From assembly GCA_905182985.1 (NCBI GenBank), contig CAJJDN010000042.1, positions 92,337 to 156,336 of the forward strand: DNA of 64,000 nt. Direction: 5' to 3'. Positions 50,936 through 61,470 of the stretch are shown here, in pieces. Under the pieces are notes generated by a model. The model made no database searches, had not been told where the DNA came from, and worked only from the letters and a program-made list of their open reading frames with translations. Numbering within the stretch: position 1 is the stretch's first letter; every line of letters starts with the position of its first letter. The translations under genes were made by a program, and so were the position numbers. The stretch is from Paramecium sonneborni (lineage: Eukaryota; Ciliophora; Oligohymenophorea; Peniculida; Parameciidae).

Positions 50936-52327
50936 ATGTAAAATAAATACAAAAAGGTTTAAGACATTTTCATTGATATGGATAAAAAATGCCTTTTAGA
51001 ATAAAATAAATATGAAACTCGATTGGGTTTGTGTGAAATTGATGGGCATAAGAAACACGCGGTTATTAAAATTTTAGGAAATGATAATTAACCTGAAAGT
51101 TTAAGATTAATAGAAGCTATTAGAAATATGTCAACTAAAACCTAAATTTTTAAAGGGAATCCATATATAGTAGAATGCTATTCTCGTTAAAGGACTTAAA
51201 CTACCTTCTATTTTGCTTTCAAAAAATGCAAATAAAATATAATGTAAGCAACTTTGGATTTTTATGAAATTTTGCATATGTTAGCATCAATAATTTAATT
51301 ACTAAAGTTATTTTAATAGAAAGGTGAGTTTCATGGTAATTTAAAACCTACCAATATTTTTTAATAAAAAAAACTAAATTCAACTATTTGTTTTTCAACA
51401 ACAGATTTTTTTCCATTTCAATATTCAAACAGAATATAAGATGAATTTATAGATCCTGAACTTGATAAGGAAAGGCCTTCAATAGCCAATGATATATATT
51501 CATTAGGAAAAATTTGTAATTTTGTTATAAAAAACAGAAAATGCCCTTATCAAAATTTAATCAATCAAATGGTTTGTGTTAAATAGGAGAGAATAAAATT
51601 AGATCAATTAGAATTATAGGTTGAAATTTTGATTGAAAAATATGAATAAAAAAGTTTGCGTATGGAATTAAATTAGAAAGGTATAACAGAAGAAGTAATC
51701 TAGAAAATTATTATCTAATAAGTAGAAGAATAAAAAAAAAAATAATAAGAATAAATAAAGTTTTAAGATTTTGAATTAAATCAAATTGAAGATCGAGATT
51801 TAAACATGAGAGATCGAGGATATTTTTTTTATTTAATGTCATAGGAAATTCGTAGTGTTTAAACAATAGATTAGTTTTTATTAGATTGTTTAATATTAAC
51901 ATGTCTTTCAGAATCCTTTAATAGTTACCAAGAATGTAAGAAATTGACTTAAAATAAAAAATTATAGTAATTGGTAGAATCAGATATTATGTAGATGAGC
52001 AAGTATTTAAATATCATTAATTTGCAATGTGAGCTCTATATTTAAGATTTAATTCTAAAAGAATATGATGTCAGTTTTTTAAAATAATATATTTCCATTT
52101 ACTCTTAACCAAATCAATTATTCAAAAAAGCGCTTAGTTTAGTTATGGAGGATATAATTAATAAAAATTTGACAAAAGAATTATAACTTAATGATGAATT
52201 AGATAAGTCAGACATTAAAGCATTAAACTATATTTTGATATCAAATTAAATGAAATAAGACAAGTGCTATGATTATAAAGGATTGCAATAATATATCCAA
52301 TAGTAAATTCAAGTAATATAATTATGA
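50936..52327 (+). CDS. Pseudokinase (463 aa)
   Basis: Intronless frame from MQNKYKKVQDIFIDMDKKCL to TGA 52325-52327. A kinase fold can be followed: HAVIKILG (candidate beta-3 Lys), NPYIVECYS, FHGNLKPTNIF instead of [10 protein letters not shown] (catalytic Asp is Asn), STTDFFPF in place of DFG, FIDPEL near APE, and IANDIYSLGKICNFV for the F-helix. Loss of the HRD Asp and the DFG Gly means no normal catalysis. After residue ~220 it becomes a charged coiled-coil (VEEQKKKQQEQIKFQDFELN) with a helical tail. Its stop is 6 bp from the stop of the convergent coiled-coil gene. Confidence 0.75.
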
Positions 52328-52333
52328 AAAGAT

Positions 52334-52825
52334 TCATTTTACATAGCTTTCCAACTCTTCTTTAGCAAAGATTATGGTTTTCTTCTTTTTTTTGTTTTTC
52401 AAGGTTATTAATCTATTTCTAATTTAACTTATAGATCTCATCTTCCTTTATGGTTGATCTAATATCTAAGCCTTCCTAAATCTTATTTTATTCTTCAACA
52501 TATCTCTCAAATTTCATTTTTTAAACTTCATACTTAAGATGATATTAATAATTTACATCTATTTATACAACTTTAATGTTATTCTTTAATACTCTTTTTT
52601 CATCCTACAATATATTTATACATGATCCTCCTATTTAAAATTTTTGTATCAACCTTTCAATTTACATTGCTTATGTTAACTTTTACAAAGTAAACATATT
52701 ATAGTTGATAATCAGTCATAGCTGTTCATAATTTTCTTTCATTTTCTTACACAACTTTTGGAGTTAATTTAGCATTCTTAGTTTGTAATTTTGTTATCTC
52801 TTTTCTTACATTTTAAATCAGTCAT
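52334..52825 (-). CDS. Small coiled-coil protein, intron structure incomplete
   Basis: Start MTDLKCKKRDNKITNQEC at 52825 (or an internal ATG at 52729, MTDYQLQYQ). Likely introns include one of 34 nt after the first exon and others of 26 and 23 nt. The readable middle is coiled coil (KMKFERYVEEQNKIQEGLDI, IYKLNQKQINNLEKQKKEE), and the most plausible end is KEELESYVK with TGA at 52334-52336. One frame change near the end is unexplained. If the outer ATG is right, the gene starts only 20 bp from the divergent anoctamin start. Confidence 0.45.
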
Positions 52826-52845
52826 AAAAATAAAAATAAATAAAA

Positions 52846-55800
52846 ATGAAAGCATTTAGCTCTAAAAAACTAGAGAAACTTAAAAAAACTATAAGCTACT
52901 TACAATATCCTGAATAATTTAAGTCAGAAATTCATTATAATTATATTGTATTGGATGAAAAATATTTGAATTTGGGTGGTAATTGTTTATTACTAAACAC
53001 CCCTAAGATTATGTATTGGTATTTGACAATCCAGATCATGAAAATTATAAGTACAGATAAAACTCAATACAGTTTTAAGATGTTTTAAGAGATTTTGATA
53101 AAGTAAATGGTTTAATAAAAATTAGTGTTTTGATGTTGATACTTCATTTGAATCTCCAGATGATGAATTAATGAAAATGGCATTTTTTAATGTTTTTAAT
53201 CGTCTAAAGGAACCATCTGCTTTAGCATAATTCTAAGAAATAGAAAGAGATTTTTAAAGTAACTCAAAAAAGCGATAAAAACAATTTATAATGAATGAAC
53301 AGGGAACTTAAGTCAGAATTAAACCTGATGAAACTAGATAAATGGGTATGGGAGGGTTCTTAAAGTACAATCCAATGTCTAATAATTGGGAGAGAACAGG
53401 TGAGAGAGTTTCTGATGTTGCTACTCTATTTCGAGTATTTTTATTGTACAAATTAGCTAATCATGCAGGGTAAAATTATTTTTATAAATTTATAGATTCT
53501 TTATTAGACAATTTCTTAGTTTAGATGGTACTAAGATTTATGCAGTATTATTTTAAGAATTACGTAATCTTATAATTGAAGCTTAAAGAACTTATTTGAA
53601 AAAAAGGGTTAGCATTGCATTTTGTGATATTTTGTCATTAGAACCAGTAGATGAAGCGTATGTATTTTAATAATAATTTAAGATTTCGACCTTTAAGATT
53701 TAATAAAATAATTCGATCTAAATTATTTGGTTCAGATATTACTTATGAAACTCTTTAAAAAGAAATAAGAAGACTATTAAAAATAATAGATTATAATAAA
53801 TTGGCAAGAGAGTGCAATCAAAATCCATTTGAGATATCTGGTGAAATTTAACAACAAAGAAAGTTGTCTGCTAATATTTTAAATGCTTATTTATTTTATT
53901 TAGAACAGATTGCAATTCAAGTAACAAAAATTAGAAAGAAATACAAAGAAAATGATTGCACAAAAATTCTATCATCTCAAGAAATCAAAGAATTAGTTGC
54001 TGATTTAAAAGAATAAAGTTTTAAATAAAAATCAACAAAATAATATGTTAGAGATTAAAGTAAAGGAAATTGGAAAGACACAAATAAGAGAAAAATAAAG
54101 GTGTATTTGAAGCGAAAAAAAGCTTTGGAAATAGAATAAATCTTAATGAATGCCAAACATCAGACTGATAAATTATATGGTAAAAGATTATTTAGCATGT
54201 GGGATAGATTAGGAATGGAACCTTAGGGACCATATATAGAATATTTTTATCCAAGAAAAAAATAGAATTATAACAAATTTATTTAATAAGATTCAATTTG
54301 GACTTACCAAATAATTAATGAGAAGGGAGAACGTTCATTATTTAACAAAATGGAAAGAGCAAAACTTAATATATCTATTATAAAATAATTAGTGAATTTA
54401 GAATATCTAAGTTCATAAGATTATATAAGGGATCATTTAATTCCAAATAGTTATTTTGATTTAGATGGATAGAAATACAAGGATGATCATTATCAACCAT
54501 TAAAATAGGCTAAATAGTTAAAATAAGACTTATTTTTTTCTATGAAATTAATATAGACAGTCAAAGCTAAAATTCAAAAGTTTATAGAGAAAGATGATCC
54601 ATTAAAGAATGAGAAGAAAAAGTTGGATGTAGATGGGGGTTTAAATGGAGATAATTTATTAAATTTATGGGGTTTATTAGAAGTACCTGTCCAACATATT
54701 TGTTCTTATTATGGAGAGAGAATAGCATTATATTTTATGTTTTTACAATTTTTTGTTTAGGAATTGCTTCCTATTTCTTATTTTGGAATTTTGACATTTA
54801 TAGTTTAATTACTTTATGATGTCGATGCATTAGCTAATAAAGTATCAATAATATTTTTTACAATAATGATCGTATTTTGGTCATCAACTTTCTAAGCATT
54901 ATGGATTCGTTAAGAGATGTAATTTTAAACAATGTTTGGTTTAGAAGATGTGGAATTAAATTAAGTTGAATTGATTGGATTTGTAGGAAAACCCAAAAGA
55001 TCGATAGCTAATGATAAATTAAATGATTTGCAATATTCATCGAAAGAGAGTTGGTTAAAATTCTTTTTTAATATGATATTAGTAGCAATATTTTTACTTA
55101 TAGAAATTGTGATTATAGTCTCTTTACAATTATTATCGTTGTCTTTAGAAAAGAATCCAGATATTCCTTAAGTTGAATTTATTGAATTATCAGTATTTAT
55201 TCCAGCATTGATTTGGGTTTTTATTGGAATTTTGTTGGATAATATTTACAGACCGGTTGCATTCTTTTTAACCAAATGGGAAAATCATAAATATTTGTCC
55301 TAATTTGAGACAAGTTTTATAATAAAAAGTAATAATATTTTAATTAACTTAGATTTGTTATTTTCAACAGTGAATCGTTTAGGTTAACCTTTCATAATAG
55401 CATTTTTTTATGAAAGAACTATAGGATGTGTGAATGACAATTATTGTTACTCACAATTATAAATATATATGAGAGTCGTATTTATAATTGAGTTTGGAAA
55501 ACATATCTTATTTGGATTTGTACTACCAATAATAAAATAAATTTATCAAAGAGCAAGATATGGATTAGTTAGCATAGTAGATTTTGGTGATTCTTTATAA
55601 AAGAAAACGCGTAAAATAACTAATACTATATTTTAATAGCATATTTTTATTTCAATAAAACTATAGAGGCAGAAACCTAGAAAGAATCCTTCACAATTGA
55701 TTAAGTTGATGGAACGATTTGGGAATATTTAGAATTAAATTTATAATTTGCACTACTGGCTAATTTCGGAAGTCCTTTTCCATTAATTTTCATTACTGGA

Positions 55801-56229
55801 TTGGCAATGAATTATTTAGAATTGTTTTTGGATAAATTCAAATTAATATGGTTAACTAAAAGACCTACACCATAAACAGCAAGATCAATTGGACCATTTG
55901 TATACTATATGAATCTAATATCTTATATATCGATTTTCATAAATAGTGGATTATTGTCTTATAGTAATTAGGATGTATTTGCAGATATCAATAGTTTTAC
56001 TTTATTTGTAATTTTGATGATTTCATTCTTTTTGTTTAAATTTATAACTGATATCATATATGGAAATACGGATAGTTCAGCTGAAATGGTGAGGTAGAGA
56101 CATAAAACTATACAGAGAAAGCTTCATGTTGCCATGTCAAAAAAAAACTAGAATACTATGTTTTTACCATTTCCAATAGCTAAGATATATGGAACTCTAT
56201 TGCCTCATTAATTAAAAAAATAAGAATGA
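52846..56229 (+). CDS. Anoctamin / TMEM16 family membrane protein (1074 aa)
   Basis: Introns: 52976-53007 (AAG), 53103-53125, 53470-53495, 53658-53682 (AAG), 55329-55352 and 55611-55639; together they leave one exact frame to TGA 56227-56229. The family comprises Ca2+-gated chloride channels and lipid scramblases. VPVQHICSYYGERIALYFMF starts the TM1 region, and FWSSTFQALWIRQEMQF matches the loop after TM3. GQPFIIAFFYERTIGCVNDN, IYMRVVFIIEFGKHILFGFV, then TIWEYLELNLQFALLANFGS and FPLIFITGLAMNYLELFLDK match TM5-TM8; KRPTPQTARSIGPF follows as in anoctamins. The long N-terminal cytosolic region carries the dimerisation-like segments and coiled coil. Confidence 0.9.
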
Positions 56230-56314
56230 TGATGATAAAAAGTATGAGAAATATTAACCATAAATATTTAATAAATAATAAAGAAAAAGAATTAATTAAA
56301 ATATAAAATTGATG

Positions 56315-57160
56315 TCATAACCCATAGTAAATAATTAATTAATTAATTTGCTCATTGATGAGCATCATTTCTATTTCTATGGGTTTGAGTTCTAATCTTA
56401 ATTTGTCAGTAACATCTTTGAAAATGTTTATTAATTATGGTATATCTATATTTTTGGGCAATTACAGAACAATTTTATTGGTCATTTAAAGTCCTTTGGT
56501 TAGAAGATCTTAAAGAGATGGTTTCATACTATTAAGATCATAAGGTTAATGTGAGTAGTTCAATCCACCCCTAAGTTTAATTGAGATTATACCAAGGAGG
56601 ACACATTATGAGTATGAAATCTTATTTTGAATGAGTGTACTCGAGAAAATTCATCTAAATTACAGTTGCTATAGACTCATACACTTACAAATTATTTGTA
56701 ATATTATTGATCTTTCTAAGTTTATAATATTTAATTTTACATTGGATCAATATCAATGCAAACTACTGTTTTAAAACATTTCGCCAATTGAATAGCTAAA
56801 CCTCCAGAACCACAAAAACCATCTATTACATCAGAATCTGGAGAACTTGTTTTTAATTTATTTGCAATATGAATGCTCATCTCCTTAATTCATTATACAA
56901 TATTCTACCTCTGGTATCACTGAATACCAAGATTCTTCATCTAATTATATGCCATCATTAAATTTCTTAAATAGGAAGAACCGCTTCCTATAGAACTTTT
57001 AAATCTATTTTGGAATGTCTATTGATATTCCTGAATGTAATTGGCAAGTAAAGTTCTTTTTTGTAATCTTCAGTTTCTAATTATCTAAAACTAACAACTC
57101 ATTCAAAGGATATTCCAAAATAGATAATTTTCTATGCACTAGTTTCTAATTCTCAATCAT
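56315..57160 (-). CDS. TGS1: Trimethylguanosine synthase (snRNA cap hypermethylase), 257 aa
   Basis: Start MIENQKLVHRKLSILEYPLN at 57160; introns 56884-56908 (25 nt, AAG), 56716-56740 and 56571-56592; stop at 56315-56317. Diagnostic blocks: YRKRFFLFKKFNDGIQLDEE, SWYSVIPEEMSIHIA, VIDGFCGSGGLAIQLAK (SAM site), VVCIDIDPIKI, ILIMCPPWGGLNYS (catalytic SPPWGG-like) and NKIVLQLPKNIDIPQL. TGS1 converts m7G caps of snRNAs and snoRNAs to m2,2,7G in the nucleus. The protein is close to the minimal catalytic domain, without the long N-terminal extension of metazoan TGS1. The 56884 intron interrupts the conserved SVTPE-xIAxHIA block, so its AAG acceptor is well supported. Confidence 0.92.
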
Positions 57161-57174
57161 TTTATTATTATATA

Positions 57175-57565
57175 TCATTTTATAATCAATCCACCCCCTA
57201 CAATATTATTTTCTACTCTTCTCAATCTCTACCCAAATCAATAACTTATTTCAATTTGGATTCAAAACAAGATACCCATTTCATTTCATAAGTTCCTTTT
57301 TAGCACTAATACACAATCATGATTATCAAGTAATACGAAATATAATTAAAATCCATTCTAAACCATCTCTAAAATAGAGCTTCCCTCTATATCAAATTTT
57401 AACATACTCACATACAAAATTATTATAGTCTCTTATTTCCATCCATATAAACAAGCATTCTTAATCGAGTATTCCTTTTTTATCAAACCAAAGAACAATT
57501 TCTAAATTTTATTGATGAAATTAAATTTATTTTATATTTACAATAAATATTCTCGAAAAACTCAT
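57175..57565 (-). CDS. Small hypothetical protein (113 aa)
   Basis: Start MSFSRIFIVNIKQIQFHQQN at 57565; introns 57387-57415 (29 nt) and 57213-57232 (20 nt); stop 57175-57177. It contains LFQRWFRMDFNYISYYLIIM and EMKWVSCFESKLKQVIDLEN. No domain I can name. It lies 14 bp upstream of the TGS1 start on the same strand, closer than expected for an independent promoter of TGS1. Confidence 0.5.
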
Positions 57566-57743
57566 TAGTAAGATATCTATATATTTCTATTATAATTAAA
57601 TAATTATTAAGTCTTAACCATTACAACAATCATTATCAATTATCGAATTAAAACCAAACTCTTATATAAATATCATTATATTTTATTTTTCGACTTTCTT
57701 TATCTAAATTTATTTCACAATCAAAATTTGATTGCTACAATAA

Positions 57744-58028
57744 ATGTATATAGTTTTTATAAAAAAAACTCGTTTGGAGAAAAAGTTAATCATTCAATAT
57801 TAATAGATAAATATTAAAAACAATTCTTTTTCTGCTTACCTAAAAGAATTAGATAGAATTTATAATAAATTGCGAAATCAAAATTCATACCTTAGTTTAT
57901 GATACTTGGATGAAGAAAATAAAATAATCTAACAAATAAAGAAATCATTATACCTCAAATAAGTAAATTCCTAATTTGAAATGAGAAATATTTAATCTCA
58001 AATAACTAAAAATGATGTTAACAGATGA
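57744..58028 (+). CDS. Small coiled-coil protein (87 aa)
   Basis: Start MYIVFIKKTRLEKKLIIQYQ; an in-frame TGA at 57900-57902 is removed by a 21-nt intron, 57895-57915, that ends in AAG; stop at 58026-58028. The middle, SFSAYLKELDRIYNKLRNQN, and the tail, KNKIIQQIKKSLYLKQVNSQ, are strongly helical. The function is unknown. Because the intron is a multiple of three, the frame is the same with or without splicing; only the TGA betrays it. Confidence 0.45.
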
Positions 58029-58144
58029 TAAAAAATTTGGTTAATATATGTCAATAAAATATATTTATTTAAAATCTTGAATGTAGGTAAGTATCAACAC
58101 TTGATAAAATAAATTTCAATAAGATTGGAAATAATTAATTAATA

Positions 58145-58396
58145 TCATTTATGTCCTCTTACTTTGACTACTTTTTCCATAACTAGACTAGCAAATCTCA
58201 CTAGTTCTTCCACATAATAAACGGAGAGATCATTTATATAATTGCATTCTAATAGAGTTTACTAAATCTCTTTGATTTTATGAAATGGCAACACTTAAGC
58301 TATTGAGTTATTACTTTATCTTTAGGCACTGTTATGCAAACTATTGTTGCCACTACCATGCAAACTTGCGTGCACACTGTTTCTGATGCTCGACAT
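58145..58396 (-). CDS. Small hypothetical protein (83 aa)
   Basis: Intronless: MSSIRNSVHASLHGSGNNSL, then QVLPFHKIKEIQQTLLECNY and VEELVRFASLVMEKVVKVRG, ending GHK-TGA at 58145-58147. The N-terminus is Ser/Asn/His-rich and low-complexity; the C-terminal ~45 residues look like a compact helical unit, perhaps a small ciliary or dynein-associated subunit, but I cannot identify it. Local GC content is higher than the surroundings, which supports coding. Confidence 0.6.
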
Positions 58397-58568
58397 TTTT
58401 CTTTTCAATTACGATTATCTCATTTATGATCTTGGTCTACTTTGTACTTCTTATTTAATCGAATTTCTAAATTTGTTTAATTCAAAAAACATGTCCATTT
58501 ATTTGATTAAAAATATATATTATTTCTGTTAAATTTTAATTAATTGGTAATATGGAAAATTAGATATT

Positions 58569-60281
58569 TCAGTATTTCTTTTTTATTTTGGGTAATTATT
58601 GATGTTCTTCAATAATTTTCATTAAGGTAGTAGGTCTTTCAGCGCTGGGCTATCTAGAGAAATCTTTCCTTGAAGGTTCATGTTTGGATCTCTTAAGATA
58701 ACTACTTGAATTTCTCTCATTTGAAGAGTTTTTTCTTAAAATATGATCATCTTCTTGTTTTTAGTTTGCAGTAATGATTGGCAATTTTTAAGAATAGTGC
58801 TGTTTATTAATTGATTGGATAACATCGTTAGCATAATAATTAGAATTGATTTAAATCTGATGGTCTATCCTATCCTTAGAAGCACATTTACTAGGGTTTC
58901 TATTTAAAAATTTACGGTTGTGAAATGGGTTCATATCTGTCATGTTTTTCATGAGTAGAATTGGATATTCTCAATCTTCGGTCATTTGGTAAGACATTTT
59001 CTTAGATTTTCTATTTGGAAATGGATTTATTTAAATTAGAATTAAGATTAGGAGATTTTTCAATATCTTTATGGTCTATTTAAGAGATTTATTTAATTAA
59101 TTAATTTAAAGCTTCATTGGGTTGATTTAAGGAGATGGAATCATTAGTATCTTAAGATCTGATTCTATTTGATTATTGATTTCTTCTGATGTGATTAGAA
59201 TTATGTTAATTTAAATAATTGCTGGCAGGTAATTAACAATTTAAATTAATAAGTTCTGATTTATTAGCTTAAAGGCCCTTTCTTGAAAAAGGCCATTTAA
59301 TAGTCTTTAATAAATCATCTTGACTATCATCATTGTTTAAAGGAATAGAATATAATTTGGCTTTCTTTTAAACATAGGAAAATTGAAGAAGTTTATCTAA
59401 ATAATAATAAGAGTGATATATTACCACAATCAGGACGATTAGAAGGATGAACCTACATCATAGTTTTAACCAATTGTACTAATTCTTAAGAATAGATAAC
59501 AGGGATTGGTTAATATTATCCTCTTAAAACAGATTTATAGAGTCCATCCATATCCTTAGCTCTGAATGGTCTATAAATATATTAATAAAATACGGTTTTA
59601 AGGAGCATGCTTCATAGATAACACATCCTAAAGACCAGATGTCTGCCTTATGATCGTAAGGTTTATCTTACCAAACCTCTGGACTAGCATAATAAGGTGT
59701 ACCAGTCTGTGTATAAACAAGACCATTCTTAGCCAATTTAGATACATTGAAATCTCCAAGTTTGACCTAATCATTCTCATACAAGAAGATATTAGCACAC
59801 TTCAAATCACGATGGAATATTTTTTTATGATGCAAAGCTCTCAAACCCTATAACACCTGGATTGCAACTTGCCATATCTCTAATTCTGGTATCATTTACT
59901 GTCTCTTAACATATCTTTATATTTTCTATAATAAATCTCCTCCCTCTGCATACTCCATTATTATACTATGTTAAAATCACTCTCATACCATAAATTATTA
60001 TCCTCTATAAAACATTCTTTATATGAAACCACATTCTCATGATGAATTGATGCTATTATTCGAACTTCATTCAATGCATTCTATTTCTCTCTATCTCCCA
60101 TATCCATCAATTTCACCTATTTCTATTAATTATCCCTTATACTTTCTTTAATGCATATATTTTGCCATCTGACTTTCTCTACACCTTGTACACTGATGAA
60201 TAAGCTCCGGAACCTATACCATCAAACATCTTTATTACCTAGTTTATTTTAGATCTCAAAATTTTATAGTTTACTTTCCAT
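58569..60281 (-). CDS. NEK-family Ser/Thr protein kinase
   Basis: Start MESKLQNFEIQNKLGSGAYS at 60281; introns 60214-60238, 60117-60142, 59966-59988 and two more near 59580 and 59410; stop 58569-58571; roughly 520 aa. The kinase domain shows [35 protein letters not shown] (typical NEK), [12 protein letters not shown], then [14 protein letters not shown] with Asn for the DFG Gly, [20 protein letters not shown] and [20 protein letters not shown]. NEKs act in cilia length control and the cell cycle. The tail is Ser/Asn/Gln-rich ([20 protein letters not shown]), without recognisable coiled coil. My exon sum is not a multiple of three, so one junction in the tail remains unplaced. Confidence 0.85.
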
Positions 60282-60428
60282 TAAATATTTTATATTTTCA
60301 ATTTATTCTTATAATCAAAACTAACTCTTTTATTTTAATACATTCTTCTCATCTTTATTTATATGCCTCCTCAACAACTATGATAATAATAAGATTAACT
60401 ATTATATTTAATTTGTTATTTAAATTTT

Positions 60429-60671
60429 ATGAATCAGAAAATTGTGATGAGAAATGAAGATCGTGAAGTTGAAGGTCATGCAACTGAATAAGTATCTGTT
60501 TCTATTCATATCTAGCCTGTTGAAATATAATAAGACACTATCAAATTAAATGAAGCTCACATTGACTTAATTGTCAAAGAATTCGATGTTGATAGATTTT
60601 AAGCCACAAGATGGTTAAAAAAAAATGAAGGAGATTTATAAAAGACTATTAAGTGGGTTATTAACAATTGA
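60429..60671 (+). CDS. HYPK/NAC-alpha-like UBA protein (80 aa)
   Basis: Intronless frame MNQKIVMRNEDREVEGHATE to TGA 60669-60671. The C-terminal ~45 residues, IKLNEAHIDLIVKEFDVDRF then QATRWLKKNEGDLQKTIKWV, match the UBA-like domain of HYPK and NAC-alpha (xxVxxIxxEFxVxRxxAxRxLxxxxGDxxxAxxxx). HYPK binds the NatA acetyltransferase at the ribosome; a cotranslational role is inferred. There is a possible upstream ATG at about 60391 (MPPQQL), but it runs into TGA. Confidence 0.7.
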
Positions 60672-61060
60672 ATTTTAGATTTTATATATTAAAAGTCCAT
60701 CTTATCTATTACCTATGCATTATCAATTATCTTTCAATATTTTTATATTCTATTCAAGCTTTTAATTTTATTTTAATACTATTACTATAGTTAAATATGT
60801 ACAATACATTAAAATACTAATAATTCTAATAATTTTTTCTTAGTTTATTGAAAAAAATCTAAATTCTTAATCTCTAAAAATGAAAACTCTTTTTCATAGA
60901 AATTGAAAGATTATAGAAGGAGATAATAATATATACAAAGCATTATTAATGCTAGTTATATATTTAAATGAATAATGTTTACTTGATTATAAAATGTAAA
61001 TTAATAAAGAAGACTGTTACTAAATTGTGAATTGATATATTTATGATGATTAAAGCTAGA
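60672..61060. other. AT-rich intergenic region between convergent genes
   Basis: About 390 bp with no supported frame, RNA gene or notable repeat. Confidence 0.5.
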
Positions 61061-61438
61061 TCATACAAAAAACTTTTTTCTGAGACCATTTGTAGAGAAT
61101 TCTTTTAATATAATTTATTTATTTGAGAAGTTCTATGCAAATGTAAAATCTAAGCCTCTGTTTTAACCTTCAGATGTTTCCACTCTTGGCTTTTGTTTTT
61201 TTTCATTTCGAGGATTTTATTAAGAGAATAATTATTGTTTTGCATCTTTAATGATTTATAAAACTTTTTAAGGTCTGATTCTGACAGCTTCATTTTCTAC
61301 TCTATACAATTCAATCATAGATGTCTTTCTTGTCATATGTTTTATAGGTTTATTCATTGGAGATAACTCAGGACTATAAGTGATTTGTGATGTTACAGTT
61401 GGTGTTAATACATTTTTCATTTGCTATTAAGAGGGCAT
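61061..61438 (-). CDS. Small basic hypothetical protein (125 aa)
   Basis: Intronless frame MPSQQQMKNVLTPTVTSQIT to TGA at 61061-61063. Contains YSPELSPMNKPIKHMTRKTS, a Ser/Pro phosphosite-like region, then RIRPQKVLQIIKDAKQQLFS and a basic Gln/Lys tail. No domain is recognised. It is divergent from the ZIP gene, with only 32 bp between the start codons. Confidence 0.6.
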
Positions 61439-61470
61439 TTTCTAAGATTTTAGCATTTATTATTTAATTA

